NCBI GenBank assembly: GCA_018333075.1
Contig: BORH01000004.1
Coordinates: 248,001-312,000, forward strand
DNA from: Heyndrickxia sporothermodurans
Lineage (GTDB): Bacteria > Bacillota > Bacilli > Bacillales > Bacillaceae_C
Length of the DNA: 64,000 bases
Reading direction: 5' to 3'
Under the pieces are notes generated by a model. That model saw only the letters and a program-made list of their open reading frames with translations, had not been told where the DNA came from and did no database searches. This document shows positions 52,153 to 61,826 of this stretch, one piece after another. Within the stretch, counting starts at the first letter, position 1; each line of letters opens with the position of its first letter. The translations under genes and the position numbers were made by a program.

Positions 52153-52701
52153 ATGATGAACTACAACATTCGTGGCGAAAACATTGAGGTAACTCCAGCA
52201 ATTCGAGATTACACTGAGAAGAAGGTAAGTAAGCTAGAACGTTACTTTACCGAAGTACCAGAAGCAAATGTTCATGTAAATTTAAAAGTATATCAAGATA
52301 AAACTGCAAAAGTAGAAATTACAATTCCACTACCACAGCTTGTCTTAAGGGCAGAGGAAATAAATAATGATATGTATGCAGCAATTGACCTTATTGTTGA
52401 TAAGCTAGAACGACAAATTCGTAAGCATAAAACAAAAGTAAATCGTAAATTCCGTGAAAAGGGGAACACACAGGAATTTTTCGCAAATAGTATTGGCCAA
52501 GCTGATACAGATACAGAAGATGAATTAGAAGTGGTACGTACGAAACAGTTTGATCTTAAACCGATGGATAGTGAAGAGGCTGTTCTACAAATGAACATGT
52601 TAGGACATAATTTCTTCGTCTTTACTGATGCTGATTCAAACCAAACAAATATTGTGTATCGACGTAAAGATGGAAAATATGGTTTAATTGAAACGAAATA
52701 A
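52153..52701 (+). CDS. hpf: Ribosome hibernation promoting factor, long form
   Basis: Dimerises 70S ribosomes into 100S particles in stationary phase and stress. The 182-residue product is the long form. The N-terminal S30AE domain (MNYNIRGENIEVTPAIRDYTEKKVSKLERYF ... AIDLIVDKLERQIRKHKTKVNRKFRE) is joined by a linker to the C-terminal dimerisation domain (VVRTKQFDLKPMDSEEAVLQMNMLGHNFFVFTDADS ... IVYRRKDGKYGLIE). Two adjacent ATGs (52153 and 52156) follow AAGGAGG by 7 and 10 bases. Own promoter and terminator. Confidence 0.96.
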   Translation: MMNYNIRGENIEVTPAIRDYTEKKVSKLERYFTEVPEANVHVNLKVYQDKTAKVEITIPLPQLVLRAEEINNDMYAAIDLIVDKLERQIRKHKTKVNRKFREKGNTQEFFANSIGQADTDTEDELEVVRTKQFDLKPMDSEEAVLQMNMLGHNFFVFTDADSNQTNIVYRRKDGKYGLIETK

Positions 52702-52706
52702 GAATG

Positions 52707-52736
52707 AAAACCCGTGGTGACTGCCACGGGTTTTAT
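52707..52736 (+). terminator. hpf terminator
   Basis: AAAACCCGTGG and CCACGGGTTTT form an 11-bp stem around six bases. Confidence 0.88.
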
Positions 52737-52767
52737 CACCTGAAAAAATGTTTAAAGTGGTGGAAAT

Positions 52768-53217
52768 ATGAAAATTGATGATATTGATCGAAAAATTATT
52801 CAATTACTAACTGAGAATAGCCGTTTATCCTATGCTGATATTGGAAAACAATTGAATATGTCCAGGGTTGCTGTTAGGGAACGTGTAAACCAATTAATGA
52901 ATAATGGAGTCATCGAAAAGTTTACAGTTGTAATTAACTCTGAAAAGCTTGGCAAGCATGTATCTGCCTTCTTTGAAGTGGATTGTGAACCTGCTTATTT
53001 AGTTGAAGTTGCACAAAAGCTAGCAGATAACCCGAGTGTGGCAAGCTGCTATCAAATGACTGGTCCAAGCACCTTGCATATGCATGTATTAGTAGATGAT
53101 TTCTCAAGCTTAGAAAACTTCATAAATAATGAATTATACGGACTTGAAGGCATTACCCGAGTAGAAAGCAATATTTTACTGCGGAGGTTTAAAAGTCGTA
53201 GTGGACTTAAGCTTTAA
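52768..53217 (+). CDS. Lrp/AsnC family transcriptional regulator (YwrC-like)
   Basis: A 149-residue regulator. The N-terminal winged HTH (DDIDRKIIQLLTENSRLSYADIGKQLNMSRVAVRERVNQLMNNGVI) is followed by a C-terminal RAM/Lrp ligand domain (FEVDCEPAYLVEVAQKLADNPSVASCYQMTGPSTLHMHVLVDDF). In Bacillus subtilis the ywrC regulator lies with ywrD and the chromate-transport genes ywrB/ywrA; the same partners follow here beyond the repeat array, so it probably controls them. Terminator just downstream. Confidence 0.88.
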   Translation: MKIDDIDRKIIQLLTENSRLSYADIGKQLNMSRVAVRERVNQLMNNGVIEKFTVVINSEKLGKHVSAFFEVDCEPAYLVEVAQKLADNPSVASCYQMTGPSTLHMHVLVDDFSSLENFINNELYGLEGITRVESNILLRRFKSRSGLKL

Positions 53218-53223
53218 TAAATC

Positions 53224-53259
53224 ATACCAGGAGTAGAGAGAAATCCTGGTATTTTTTTG
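53224..53259 (+). terminator. Terminator of the Lrp gene
   Basis: ATACCAGGA and TCCTGGTAT pair perfectly around an 11-base loop, followed by T7. Confidence 0.88.
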
Positions 53260-54184
53260 TACAATTATTTTAAATCTTTAAGATCGAATTCATAAGCCAC
53301 GGATCAGTGAAATTCGTTAATGAATCCTGCTAGACACGAATATGTAAATTTGTATATAAATCTTTCCCCTAAAATACTGAATATGTGATTCTAGGTAAAT
53401 AATGATTGTGAATCGCACCCAATTATACATGAATGTGTAACTTAACGGTCACGAAAACCAAGACTCGTTCCCAATTGAACCTGAATATGAAACAAACGGT
53501 AACGAAAGCCCGCGAACCGTTCCCATTTAGACCTGAAAATGAAGCAAATGGTAAGAAAGCCCAAGACTTGTTCCCCTTGAACCTGAATATATACCAAACA
53601 GTCACGAAAGCTCGAGACTCGTTCCCAATTGAACCTGAAAATGAAGCAAACGGTAACGAAAGCCCAAGAAACTTTCCCCTTGAACCTGAATATGAAACAA
53701 ACGGTCACACAAGCCCGAGACTCGTTCCCGTTTGAACCTAAATGCGTACCAAATGGTCACGAAAGCCCGAGACTCGTTCCCGTTTGAACCTGAATGTGTA
53801 ACAAACGGTAACGAAAGCCCAAGAATTGTTCCCCTTTGAGCCTGAATGTATAACAAACGGTAACGAAAAGCTCGAGACTCGTTCCCGTTTGAACCTAAAT
53901 GCGTACCAAACAAGTCATGAAAGCCCAAGACTCGTCCACATTAGAACCGAAAGTGAAACGAACAACCACCAAACCCCTCTAATCTTTCTTGTCGAAACCA
54001 AATTTCCCTATCGATAGTTACTAAACAAAACAGAATTAATTATTTTTCTGAAAGATTAAGAATTTAATATAGAATTTCACGTGGATTTTCTATATAATCG
54101 TAAATATAGAAAAATGATTCCGTTTGTAAATCGTTTTTAATATAAAAATATACAAATGTAAAGTTAGGGATGAGGAGTGTAAAT
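53260..54184. other. Large intergenic region with repeat array
   Basis: No gene is visible in these ~925 bases. The central 540 bases are a tandem repeat array (listed separately). The remainder, next to the gamma-glutamyltransferase gene, is AT-rich and should hold its promoter. Confidence 0.8.
53428..53965. repeat. 52-bp tandem repeat array with internal inverted repeat, about ten units
   Basis: The ACCTGAA-type marker recurs at about 53479, 53531, 53581, 53633, 53684, 53736, 53788, 53840, 53893 and 53946, a 50-53-base period. Each unit contains AAACGGTAACGA, about eleven bases of AAGCCCGAGAC, then TCGTTCCCGTTT, so it can fold into a 12-bp hairpin with one mismatch. Units diverge by 5-20 percent. 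The period is not a multiple of three and no ribosome site is present. Confidence 0.9.
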
Positions 54185-55795
54185 ATGAAGCTTGATCATT
54201 TATATCAACCATATTCTTCTGTTCGAAATACGGTTTTTGCGAAGAATGGTATGGTTGCGACTTCACAGCCATTGGCGGCTCAGGCTGGATTAGAAATTCT
54301 TCGTAAAGGAGGAAATGCCATAGATGCTGCGATAGCAACGGCAGCTGCACTAACAGTGGTGGAGCCTACTTCTAATGGTATTGGTGGCGATGCCTTTGCT
54401 CTAGTATGGACAAATGGAAAATTGCATGGATTAAATGCGAGTGGTCCAGCACCTAACTCGATTTCAATTGATGTGGTTCAAGCAAAAGGACATGAAAAAA
54501 TGCCAACCCATGGAGTGATTCCAATTACTGTTCCAGGTGCACCGTCTGCATGGGCTGAGCTGTCGAAGAAATTTGGAAAGCTTTCATTAACGGAAGTGCT
54601 TGAGCCTGCGATTCGATATGCTGAGGAAGGGTATCCTTTAACTCCGATTCTAGGCAAAAACTGGAGAATAGGGTATGAACGGTTTAAGGAAATTTTAAAA
54701 GGGGAGGAGTTTGAGCCTTGGTTTGAGACCTTTGCTCCAGCGGGAAAAGTACCGAATATTGGGGATATTTGGCGTTCACCAGGTCATGCTGCTACATTAA
54801 AATCGATTGCGGAGACTAACGGAGAAAGCTTTTATCGTGGTGAATTAGCGGAAAAAATTGCTGATTTTATTCAAAAGCATGATGGCTTCTTATCAAAAGA
54901 GGATTTAGCCGCTTATCGAGCGGAATGGGTTGAGCCAATATCTTCACATTATCGCGGGTATGATGTTTGGGAAATTCCGCCGAATGGACAGGGACTTGTT
55001 GCATTAATGGCTTTGAATATTGCTCGGGGCTTTGAATTTACGGAAAAAGAAACGGTAGATACGTATCATAAACAAATTGAAGCAATGAAGCTTGCTTTTA
55101 CAGATGGAAAAGCATTTATAACAGACGAAAGGCATATGAAGCTTGAAACAAAGCATTTATTATCTGAGGAGTATGCTAGCTCAAGACGCCAATTAATTAG
55201 TGAAACAGCTTTAACACCTGTTCCTTATGAGCCGCCAAAGGGTGGAACGGTTTATTTAGCCGCTGCTGATGGTGATGGAAATATGGTTTCATTTATTCAG
55301 AGCAACTATATGGGCTTTGGATCTGGTATAGTTATACCTGGAACAGGGATTGGACTTCAAAATCGTGGACATGATTTTTCACTTGATCCTAACCATTCCA
55401 ATGCTTTGCAGCCTGGTAAGAAAACTTATCATACGATCATCCCAGGTTTTTTAACAAAAGGAAATGATGCGGTTGGACCATTTGGAGTAATGGGAGGCTA
55501 TATGCAGCCACAAGGCCATTTCCAAGTAGTGATGAATACGGTTGATTTCCATCTAAACCCGCAAGCGGCATTAGATGCACCTCGTTGGCAATGGATTGAA
55601 GGGAAAAAGATTATCGTTGAATCTAATTTTCCTAACCACCTTGTTCAAGCATTGATTCGAAAAGGACACCAAATTGAAATTGCGCCGGATACGGGCGGCT
55701 TTGGTCGTGGCCAAATTATTTGGAGAGATCCTGATACTGGGGTATTGATGGGTGGTACGGAATCAAGGACAGATGGATCAATTGCAGCCTGGTAA
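54185..55795 (+). CDS. Gamma-glutamyltransferase family protein (YwrD-like)
   Basis: A 536-residue Ntn-hydrolase proenzyme. The N-terminal region has GMVATSQPLAAQAGLEILRKGGNAIDAAIATAAAL and TSNGIGGDAFALVW. The self-cleavage site is before the nucleophilic Thr in PPKGGTVYLAAADGDGN near residue 360. GFGSGIVIPGTGIGLQNRG and a GVMGGYMQPQGHFQVV motif follow. No signal peptide is visible, which matches YwrD rather than secreted Ggt, so the product is probably cytosolic; the substrate is unproven. ATG 54185 follows AGGAGTG. Confidence 0.9.
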   Translation: MKLDHLYQPYSSVRNTVFAKNGMVATSQPLAAQAGLEILRKGGNAIDAAIATAAALTVVEPTSNGIGGDAFALVWTNGKLHGLNASGPAPNSISIDVVQAKGHEKMPTHGVIPITVPGAPSAWAELSKKFGKLSLTEVLEPAIRYAEEGYPLTPILGKNWRIGYERFKEILKGEEFEPWFETFAPAGKVPNIGDIWRSPGHAATLKSIAETNGESFYRGELAEKIADFIQKHDGFLSKEDLAAYRAEWVEPISSHYRGYDVWEIPPNGQGLVALMALNIARGFEFTEKETVDTYHKQIEAMKLAFTDGKAFITDERHMKLETKHLLSEEYASSRRQLISETALTPVPYEPPKGGTVYLAAADGDGNMVSFIQSNYMGFGSGIVIPGTGIGLQNRGHDFSLDPNHSNALQPGKKTYHTIIPGFLTKGNDAVGPFGVMGGYMQPQGHFQVVMNTVDFHLNPQAALDAPRWQWIEGKKIIVESNFPNHLVQALIRKGHQIEIAPDTGGFGRGQIIWRDPDTGVLMGGTESRTDGSIAAW

Positions 55796-55963
55796 TAGCG
55801 GGTATGTCTTAAAAATAACAGGTCATGCTATAAAAAATTACTTAGGAATTGATAGATAGCAAAGATGCCTTCTAAATGTGTTTGCAATAGAAGGCATCGA
55901 AAATCCTATTGAAAATAGAAATCGTCATACATCAAATGACAAGCTTAAAGGATAGTGATTGTT

Positions 55964-56524
55964 TTGAAACAGTGGAATATTTTTATCGCTTTTTTTCGCT
56001 CAGGAATGCTCGGATATGGTGGAGGGCTTTCGGCGATTCCGCTTATGCATAGAGAAGTAGTAAAAACATATAAATGGATGGATGATGAAGAGTTTTCAGA
56101 TATTCTTGCTTTAGCTAATACATTGCCTGGACCGATTAATACAAAAATGGCAGGATATATTGGCTGGCGTGTAGGTGGCTTTTTTGGCTTGTTAACAGCA
56201 CTAGCAGCAGCAGTTCTTCCAACGGTTATCCTCATGATTATATTATTAACTGCTCTACATGCTTATAATGACAAACCATGGGTAAGAGGGATGTCGAGGG
56301 CTGTTGTTCCTATTGCTGGTGTTATGCTAGGTGTTCTTACGTGGGACTTCATTAAAAAGTCGAAAAACTCCATGGGGTGGTTATCTACTATTGTAGTAAT
56401 TGCTATTAGCATTGTTGTCATGCAGGTATTAGGCCTGCATCCAGCCATTATGATTGTGGGGCTTTTAGGTGCTGCTCTATTATCAAAACAGAAACCGAAA
56501 GAGAAGCAGGTGAAAGCATCATGA
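55964..56524 (+). CDS. Chromate transporter, first half-size subunit (YwrB-like)
   Basis: A 186-residue membrane protein of the short-chain CHR family, in which two half-size proteins act as a pair. Family motifs FRSGMLGYGGGLSAIPLMHREVV near residue 12 and LANTLPGPINTKMAGYIGWRVGG near 55 precede four to five hydrophobic segments. TTG 55964 follows AAAGGAT. The next gene overlaps by four bases. Chromate or a related anion is the likely substrate. Confidence 0.88.
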   Translation: MKQWNIFIAFFRSGMLGYGGGLSAIPLMHREVVKTYKWMDDEEFSDILALANTLPGPINTKMAGYIGWRVGGFFGLLTALAAAVLPTVILMIILLTALHAYNDKPWVRGMSRAVVPIAGVMLGVLTWDFIKKSKNSMGWLSTIVVIAISIVVMQVLGLHPAIMIVGLLGAALLSKQKPKEKQVKAS

Positions 56525-57051
56525 TCTATTGGCAAATATTTGTAGCAAACTTCATGGCCAATTTTCTAGGCTACGGTGGTGGTCCTGCATCGATTCCATT
56601 ACTTGAACATGAGGTTGTTGATCGCTATGGTTGGTTTACGGTTCATGAATTTAGTGAGATGGTTGCTTTAGGAAATGCTCTACCTGGACCAATAGCAACA
56701 AAAATGGCAGGATTTATTGGATATCAGCAGGGGGGAATATTAGGAGCCTTTATCGGTTTGTTCGCATCCATTGCTCCTTCAATCATTTTATTAATTATCT
56801 TGTTAGGTATTTTATTGAAATTTAAAGACTCACCTAAAGTAAAAAATATGACCAAGCTTGTTCGACCTGCAATTGCCGTATTACTAGGATTAATGACACT
56901 TGATTTTTTCACTAGCTCTTATGAAGGGATTGGTCTAATCCATACCATTTTTCTAGGAGGGGTTAGTCTTCTCCTACTTGAAAAGTGGAAAATTAATCCT
57001 GCTTATGTCATCTGCGGTGCCCTCATTTACGGGGCTGTTTTCCTTGGTTAA
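56521..57051 (+). CDS. Chromate transporter, second half-size subunit (YwrA-like)
   Basis: A 176-residue partner of the preceding protein, with FLGYGGGPASIPLLEHEVVDRYGWF near residue 15 and ALGNALPGPIATKMAGFIGYQQGG near 52, then membrane segments. It starts inside the stop codon of the first (ATGA), so both are made together. Confidence 0.88.
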   Translation: MIYWQIFVANFMANFLGYGGGPASIPLLEHEVVDRYGWFTVHEFSEMVALGNALPGPIATKMAGFIGYQQGGILGAFIGLFASIAPSIILLIILLGILLKFKDSPKVKNMTKLVRPAIAVLLGLMTLDFFTSSYEGIGLIHTIFLGGVSLLLLEKWKINPAYVICGALIYGAVFLG

Positions 57052-57056
57052 ATTTT

Positions 57057-57092
57057 AAGGACTACAGGATATGTTCCTGTAGTCCTTCTTTC
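57057..57092 (+). terminator. Terminator after the chromate transporter pair
   Basis: AAGGACTACAGGA and TCCTGTAGTCCTT form a perfect 13-bp stem around a five-base loop, followed by a pyrimidine tract. Confidence 0.88.
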
Positions 57093-57143
57093 ATTTATGT
57101 ATGTTAATAAAGACCATGATTTATCCTTATTTTCGCTGTTTAG

Positions 57144-57178
57144 TTGTAACTTTATAGCTTACAATGGTAAAATTTAAT
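57144..57178 (+). promoter_or_regulatory. Possible promoter of the secA transcript
   Basis: TTGTAA near 57144, an ~18-base spacer and TAAAAT near 57168-57175 form a plausible SigA promoter upstream of the leader ORF and secA. Weak match. Confidence 0.35.
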
Positions 57179-57191
57179 TAGGTGTGAAAAA

Positions 57192-57329
57192 ATGAGTGCT
57201 TTTAAGAGGAGTTTTCTCCTTTTATCACGAATTGAACTAAAAAGAATAAAATATGCATTCATTTATGGATTTTTGTCATTTTATAAAGAAAATCTAAAGA
57301 ATATAGTTTCAGGTATCTTTTTACTATGA
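57192..57329 (+). CDS. Possible 45-codon leader ORF upstream of secA
   Basis: An ATG with AGGTGTG six to eight bases upstream opens a 45-codon frame ending in TGA 35 bases before secA. The predicted peptide is basic and hydrophobic: a signal-like start MSAFKRSFLLLS, a cluster of Lys/Arg (RIELKRIKY), then FIYGFLSFYKENLKNIV and GIFLL at the end. An AAGAGGAG/CTCCTTTT hairpin lies in its first codons. It could be a regulatory leader peptide for secA, in the way SecM is for Escherichia coli secA, but no arrest motif is recognised. It may also be chance. Confidence 0.35.
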   Translation: MSAFKRSFLLLSRIELKRIKYAFIYGFLSFYKENLKNIVSGIFLL

Positions 57330-57363
57330 TCTAAAGAGCCTTAAAATAAAGGAGCGTTACTAA

Positions 57364-59874
57364 ATGGTTGCTTTTTTAGAAAAAGTTTTTGATGCAAATA
57401 AACGTGAAATTAAACGACTTGATAAGCTAGCAAATCAAATTGAAGAACTAGCTTCTGACATGGAAAAGCTGTCAGATGATCAGCTTCGTGAAAAAACAGA
57501 GGAATTTAAACAGCGCTACCAAAATGGTGAAACACTTGATGATTTATTAGTTGAAGCCTTTGCAGTTGTAAGAGAAGGTGCCCGTCGTGTTTTAGGTCTT
57601 TACCCGTACCATGTTCAGTTAATGGGGGGGATTTCCTTACATGAAGGCAATATCTCTGAGATGAAAACGGGTGAAGGTAAAACGTTGACGGCTACTATGC
57701 CTGTATATTTAAATGCACTCTCGGGCAAAGGTGTTCACGTCGTTACAGTCAACGAATACTTGGCTAGCCGTGACGCAACAGAAATGGGTGAACTATACCA
57801 ATTTCTTGGTCTGACAGTCGGCTTAAACTTAAATAGCATGTCAAGTGAAGAAAAGCAGGAAGCCTATGCTGCAGACATCACATATGGGACAAATAATGAA
57901 TATGGATTTGACTATTTACGTGACAATATGGTGCTTTATAAGGAGCAACGTGTTCAGCGTCCACTTCATTTTGCCGTAATCGATGAGGTTGACTCCATCT
58001 TAATTGATGAAGCACGTACACCGTTAATCATTTCTGGTCAGGCACAAAAATCTACTTCTTTATATATTCAAGCGAATGCATTTGTTCGTACTTTAAAAAA
58101 GGAAGAAGATTACACATATGATGAAAAGACAAAGAGTGTTCAATTAACCGAAGAAGGAATCAATAAAGCGGAACGTTCCTTTGGAATAGAAAACCTTTTT
58201 GATATTTCACATGTTACATTGAATCATCATATTAATCAGGCTTTGAAAGCGATTGTCAGCATGCATCTTGATGTCGATTATGTCGTTCAGGATGGAGAAA
58301 TTGTCATCGTTGACCAATTTACCGGTCGTTTAATGAAAGGACGCCGTTTTAGTGATGGCCTTCACCAAGCAATTGAGGCAAAAGAAGCGGTTGAAATTCA
58401 AAATGAAAGTATGACAATGGCAACTATTACATTCCAGAACTATTTCCGTATGTATGAAAAGCTTGCCGGAATGACTGGTACAGCGAAAACGGAAGAAGAG
58501 GAATTCAGAAATATATACAATATGAGAGTTATCGTTATCCCAACGAATAAACCGATTGCTCGTGATGACCGTCCAGATTTAATCTATGCATCAATGGAAG
58601 GAAAATTCAGAGCGGTTGTCGAGGATATTGCTGAACGTCATAGTAAAGGACAGCCAATTCTTGTTGGTACAGTTGCGATCGAAACATCGGAATTAATTTC
58701 TGGCTTACTATCAAAAAAAGGTGTTCGACATAATGTATTAAATGCGAAAAACCATGAACGTGAAGCGGAAATCATTGCGGAAGCAGGCCACCGTGGTGCC
58801 GTAACGATTGCCACAAATATGGCTGGTCGTGGTACAGATATCAAGCTTGGAGAAGGTGTGAAAGAGCTTGGTGGTCTAGCAGTAATTGGTACAGAACGCC
58901 ATGAATCACGTCGTATTGATAATCAGCTACGTGGACGTTCAGGACGTCAGGGAGATCCAGGGGTTACACAATTCTATCTTTCCATGGAAGATGAATTAAT
59001 GCGCCGTTTCGGATCTGATAATATGAAAAATATGATGCAGCGTTTAGGAATGGATGATTCACAGCCAATCCAAAGTAAGATGGTCTCTCGTGCAGTGGAA
59101 TCTGCTCAAAAACGTGTAGAAGGAAATAACTTTGATGCACGTAAACAGCTTTTACAATATGATGATGTATTGCGTCAGCAACGTGAAATTATTTATAATC
59201 AGCGTAATGAAGTTTTGAACTCTGAAAACTTGCGTGATATTGTTGAAAAAATGATTCACTCTGTAAATGAACGAAATATACAGCTTCATATAGGTAATGA
59301 AGACGAAGAGAATTGGAATCTTCAAGGAATTATCGATTACGTTCATGCCAATCTTTTACCGGAAGGCGATATAACGGTTGATGATTTAAAAGGCAAGGAT
59401 CCGGAGGATATGACTGACCTTATTTTTGAGAAGGTTAAGGTTCGCTATGATGAAAAAGAAGAATCATTAACCCCTGAACAAATGCGTGAATTTGAAAAAG
59501 TTATTTTACTTCGTGCAGTGGATTCAAAATGGATTGATCATATTGATGCGATGGATCATTTGCGTCAGGGTATTCATCTTCGCGCATATGGTCAAATTGA
59601 TCCTTTACGTGAATACCAAAGTGAAGGTTTTGCAATGTTCGAAGGAATGATTACGGCGATTGAAGAGGATACAGCAAAATATGTGATGAAGGCTGAAATT
59701 CGCAACAATCTTCAAAGGGAAGAAGTGGCAAAAGGTCAAGCGGTGAATCCAAAAGAAGATGGGGAGCCTGTAAAGAAAAAACCAATTAAGAAATCTGTTG
59801 ATGTTGGCCGCAATGACCCGTGTCCTTGTGGAAGCGGGAAAAAATATAAGCAATGCCACGGGAAAAATGTATAA
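57364..59874 (+). CDS. secA: Preprotein translocase ATPase SecA
   Basis: Essential motor of the Sec pathway. The 836-residue product is full length. Walker A is [12 protein letters not shown] near 100; the [15 protein letters not shown] Walker B region is near 210. The preprotein-binding domain, [27 protein letters not shown] and [12 protein letters not shown] follow. The helical scaffold and the zinc tail [20 protein letters not shown] are at the end. AAAGGAG precedes the ATG. prfB follows in the same direction as in Bacillus subtilis. Confidence 0.97.
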   Translation: MVAFLEKVFDANKREIKRLDKLANQIEELASDMEKLSDDQLREKTEEFKQRYQNGETLDDLLVEAFAVVREGARRVLGLYPYHVQLMGGISLHEGNISEMKTGEGKTLTATMPVYLNALSGKGVHVVTVNEYLASRDATEMGELYQFLGLTVGLNLNSMSSEEKQEAYAADITYGTNNEYGFDYLRDNMVLYKEQRVQRPLHFAVIDEVDSILIDEARTPLIISGQAQKSTSLYIQANAFVRTLKKEEDYTYDEKTKSVQLTEEGINKAERSFGIENLFDISHVTLNHHINQALKAIVSMHLDVDYVVQDGEIVIVDQFTGRLMKGRRFSDGLHQAIEAKEAVEIQNESMTMATITFQNYFRMYEKLAGMTGTAKTEEEEFRNIYNMRVIVIPTNKPIARDDRPDLIYASMEGKFRAVVEDIAERHSKGQPILVGTVAIETSELISGLLSKKGVRHNVLNAKNHEREAEIIAEAGHRGAVTIATNMAGRGTDIKLGEGVKELGGLAVIGTERHESRRIDNQLRGRSGRQGDPGVTQFYLSMEDELMRRFGSDNMKNMMQRLGMDDSQPIQSKMVSRAVESAQKRVEGNNFDARKQLLQYDDVLRQQREIIYNQRNEVLNSENLRDIVEKMIHSVNERNIQLHIGNEDEENWNLQGIIDYVHANLLPEGDITVDDLKGKDPEDMTDLIFEKVKVRYDEKEESLTPEQMREFEKVILLRAVDSKWIDHIDAMDHLRQGIHLRAYGQIDPLREYQSEGFAMFEGMITAIEEDTAKYVMKAEIRNNLQREEVAKGQAVNPKEDGEPVKKKPIKKSVDVGRNDPCPCGSGKKYKQCHGKNV

Positions 59875-59930
59875 TTTGCTTGAATAGGGTACAGAAAAAA
59901 TACGTTTATTTCCCAAAGTTTTTTATAAAG

Positions 59931-59953
59931 GGACAGGTGCACTAGGCCTGTCC
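59931..59953 (+). repeat. secA-prfB intergenic hairpin
   Basis: GGACAGG and CCTGTCC pair around a short loop; no T-tract follows, so it more likely protects or modulates the mRNA than terminates it. Confidence 0.45.
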
Positions 59954-59986
59954 TCTACTTAATTAATCTACTTCGAGGTGGTACAA

Positions 59987-61088
59987 ATGGAATTATTTGA
60001 AATACGTTCTGAACTTGAGAAAACAGCTAAGAAACTAGCGGACTTTAGGGGGTCTCTTTGACTTAGAAAATAAAGAGGCTAGAATTGCAGAATTAGACGA
60101 GCAAATGCTTGAACCTAATTTTTGGAATGATCAGCAGGCTGCACAAACGGTTATTAATGAAGCAAATGGCTTGAAGGATATGGTAAATGAATATAAAAAT
60201 CTTCTTCAAAGTCAAGAAAATCTTGAATTGACATATGAGCTTGTAAAGGAAGAAAACGATCCTGAACTGGCTCAGGATCTTGAATCAGAATTAACGGATT
60301 TAATGGAGCGCTTGAGCCAATTTGAATTGCAGTTATTATTAAGTGAGCCTTATGATAAAAACAATGCAATCTTAGAGCTTCACCCGGGTGCTGGTGGAAC
60401 TGAATCACAGGACTGGGGCTCAATGTTACTTCGTATGTATACTCGCTGGGGTGAAAAGAAAGGTTTCAAAGTAGAAACGCTTGATTATTTACCTGGTGAT
60501 GAAGCTGGCATTAAAAGTGTAACACTTTTATTTAAAGGACATAATGCATACGGATATTTAAAGGCTGAAAAGGGTGTTCATCGACTTGTTCGAATTTCAC
60601 CATTTGATTCCTCAGGTCGACGTCATACGTCCTTTGTATCCTGTGAAGTGATGCCGGAATTTAATGAAGAAATTGAAATTGAGATTCGTACAGAGGATAT
60701 AAAGATTGATACGTACCGAGCTAGTGGTGCAGGTGGGCAGCATATTAACACAACCGACTCAGCGGTTCGTATAACTCATATTCCAACTGGTGTGGTTGTT
60801 ACCTGTCAATCCGAACGTTCACAAATTAAAAACCGTGAGCAAGCTATGAAAATGCTTAAAGCAAAATTATATCAACGTGAAATTGAGGAAAAAGAAAAGG
60901 CACTTGCAGAAATTCGTGGAGAGCAAAAGGAAATTGGTTGGGGAAGCCAAATTCGATCCTATGTATTCCATCCATATTCAATGGTTAAAGACCATAGAAC
61001 GAATACAGAAGTAGGGAATGTTCAAGGGGTTATGGATGGCGAAATCGACAATTTTATCAATGCTTATCTTCGTTCACGTATCTCCTAA
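59987..61088 (+). CDS. prfB: Peptide chain release factor 2 (programmed +1 frameshift)
   Basis: Terminates translation at UGA and UAA. The gene is read in two frames: 59987-60058, then 60060-61088 after a +1 shift at CTT-TGA-C, giving 366 residues, the usual length. The shift site has the internal Shine-Dalgarno-like AGGGGG (60048-60053) just before TCTCTTTGAC, so low RF2 allows shifting at the in-frame UGA (60059-60061). The SPF tripeptide anticodon ([12 protein letters not shown]) and GGQ motif ([17 protein letters not shown]) are present. The start ATG follows GAGGTGGT. Confidence 0.96.
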
Positions 61089-61131
61089 TAAATGACACCT
61101 TCGCACTTTGTGAAGGTGTCATTTATTAGGA
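61083..61131 (+). terminator. 20-bp perfect hairpin containing the prfB stop codon
   Basis: Bases 61083-61102 are exactly complementary to 61112-61131 around a nine-base loop. The prfB stop (61086-61088) lies in the left arm. No long T-run follows the stem, so termination is likely but not certain. Confidence 0.7.
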
Positions 61132-61408
61132 AGAATTTCAACAAGGAAATTTGCATAAAAACGACTATATTATGATAAAACTATCACCATATAATGATTT
61201 TTCAAAAGAGGGAGAAATTGGTCTGTGGGTTTTGGACAATTCGAGGAGATTTCACAAAGTTGAAACATCTGATAAAACCCTTGAGTTACCTGAGGTTGGC
61301 AGGTTTTTGCAGTATGTGTGATTGCTGGGGAAGGTTTCAATACAAGAAGGAAAGGTATATAGTAAAGAGGTAGGTTATATTTACCAATAAACCAAGGAGG
61401 TTGAAAAA
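61132..61408. other. prfB/cccB intergenic region
   Basis: No gene is visible. A weak ACCTG/CAGGT hairpin followed by TTTTT lies at about 61288-61308, possibly an attenuator in a cccB leader. Confidence 0.4.
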
Positions 61409-61774
61409 GTGGTCAAAAAACTAATCGGGATTGTCATGATTTTAACACTAGCATTTAGTCTGGCTGCTTGTGGTACTAGCAAAGATAATGATAATAATGC
61501 TAACAAAAACGAAACTACAACAGATACAAACAAAGGCACCACTACAGCAAATGCTGGTGACGCAGAAAAGCTATATAGTCAAAATTGTGCAAGCTGTCAT
61601 GGTGGTAATTTAGAAGGTGCTGTTGGTCCTAATCTTCAAAAAATAGGGTCAAAATATAGCAAAGATGAAATCCTTAATATAATCAATAAAGGTAAATCTG
61701 GCGGTATGCCAGCAGGCTTACTAAAAGGCGACGATGCAAATACAGTTGCTACTTGGTTATCACAGAAAAAATAA
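61409..61774 (+). CDS. cccB: Cytochrome c-551, membrane-anchored lipoprotein
   Basis: A 121-residue electron carrier on the outer face of the membrane. A lipoprotein signal with the lipobox LAAC (Cys near residue 21) is followed by an Asn/Thr/Lys-rich linker (25-50). A class I cytochrome c domain has the heme motif CASCH near residue 61 and an axial Met in [10 protein letters not shown] near 102. GTG start after AAGGAGG. In Bacillus subtilis cccB also follows prfB. Confidence 0.93.
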   Translation: MVKKLIGIVMILTLAFSLAACGTSKDNDNNANKNETTTDTNKGTTTANAGDAEKLYSQNCASCHGGNLEGAVGPNLQKIGSKYSKDEILNIINKGKSGGMPAGLLKGDDANTVATWLSQKK

Positions 61775-61795
61775 TTTATATTGTTAAAACCTGAT

Positions 61796-61826
61796 GTTTT
61801 TGGCATCAGGTTTTTTTATTTCAAGG
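61796..61826 (+). terminator. cccB terminator
   Basis: AAAACCTGATG and CATCAGGTTTT form an 11-bp stem around seven bases, followed by T-rich DNA. Confidence 0.9.

Noticed and set aside
53423-53928. Overlapping open frames on both strands of the 52-bp array
   Set aside because: They arise from the repeat composition. The period shifts the frame from unit to unit, no ribosome site is present, and both strands show similar open frames.
53428-53965. Possible CRISPR array
   Set aside because: Units are imperfect throughout, with no unique spacers between constant repeats, and no cas gene is nearby. The whole 52-bp unit is repeated.
60105-61088. Start of prfB at the internal ATG 60105
   Set aside because: The family N-terminus is encoded upstream from 59987 and joined by the programmed +1 frameshift at 60056-60061.
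61202-61408. Possible T-box or riboswitch in the cccB leader
   Set aside because: Only a weak ACCTG/CAGGT hairpin with a T-tract is seen; no conserved T-box word or known riboswitch core could be found by eye.
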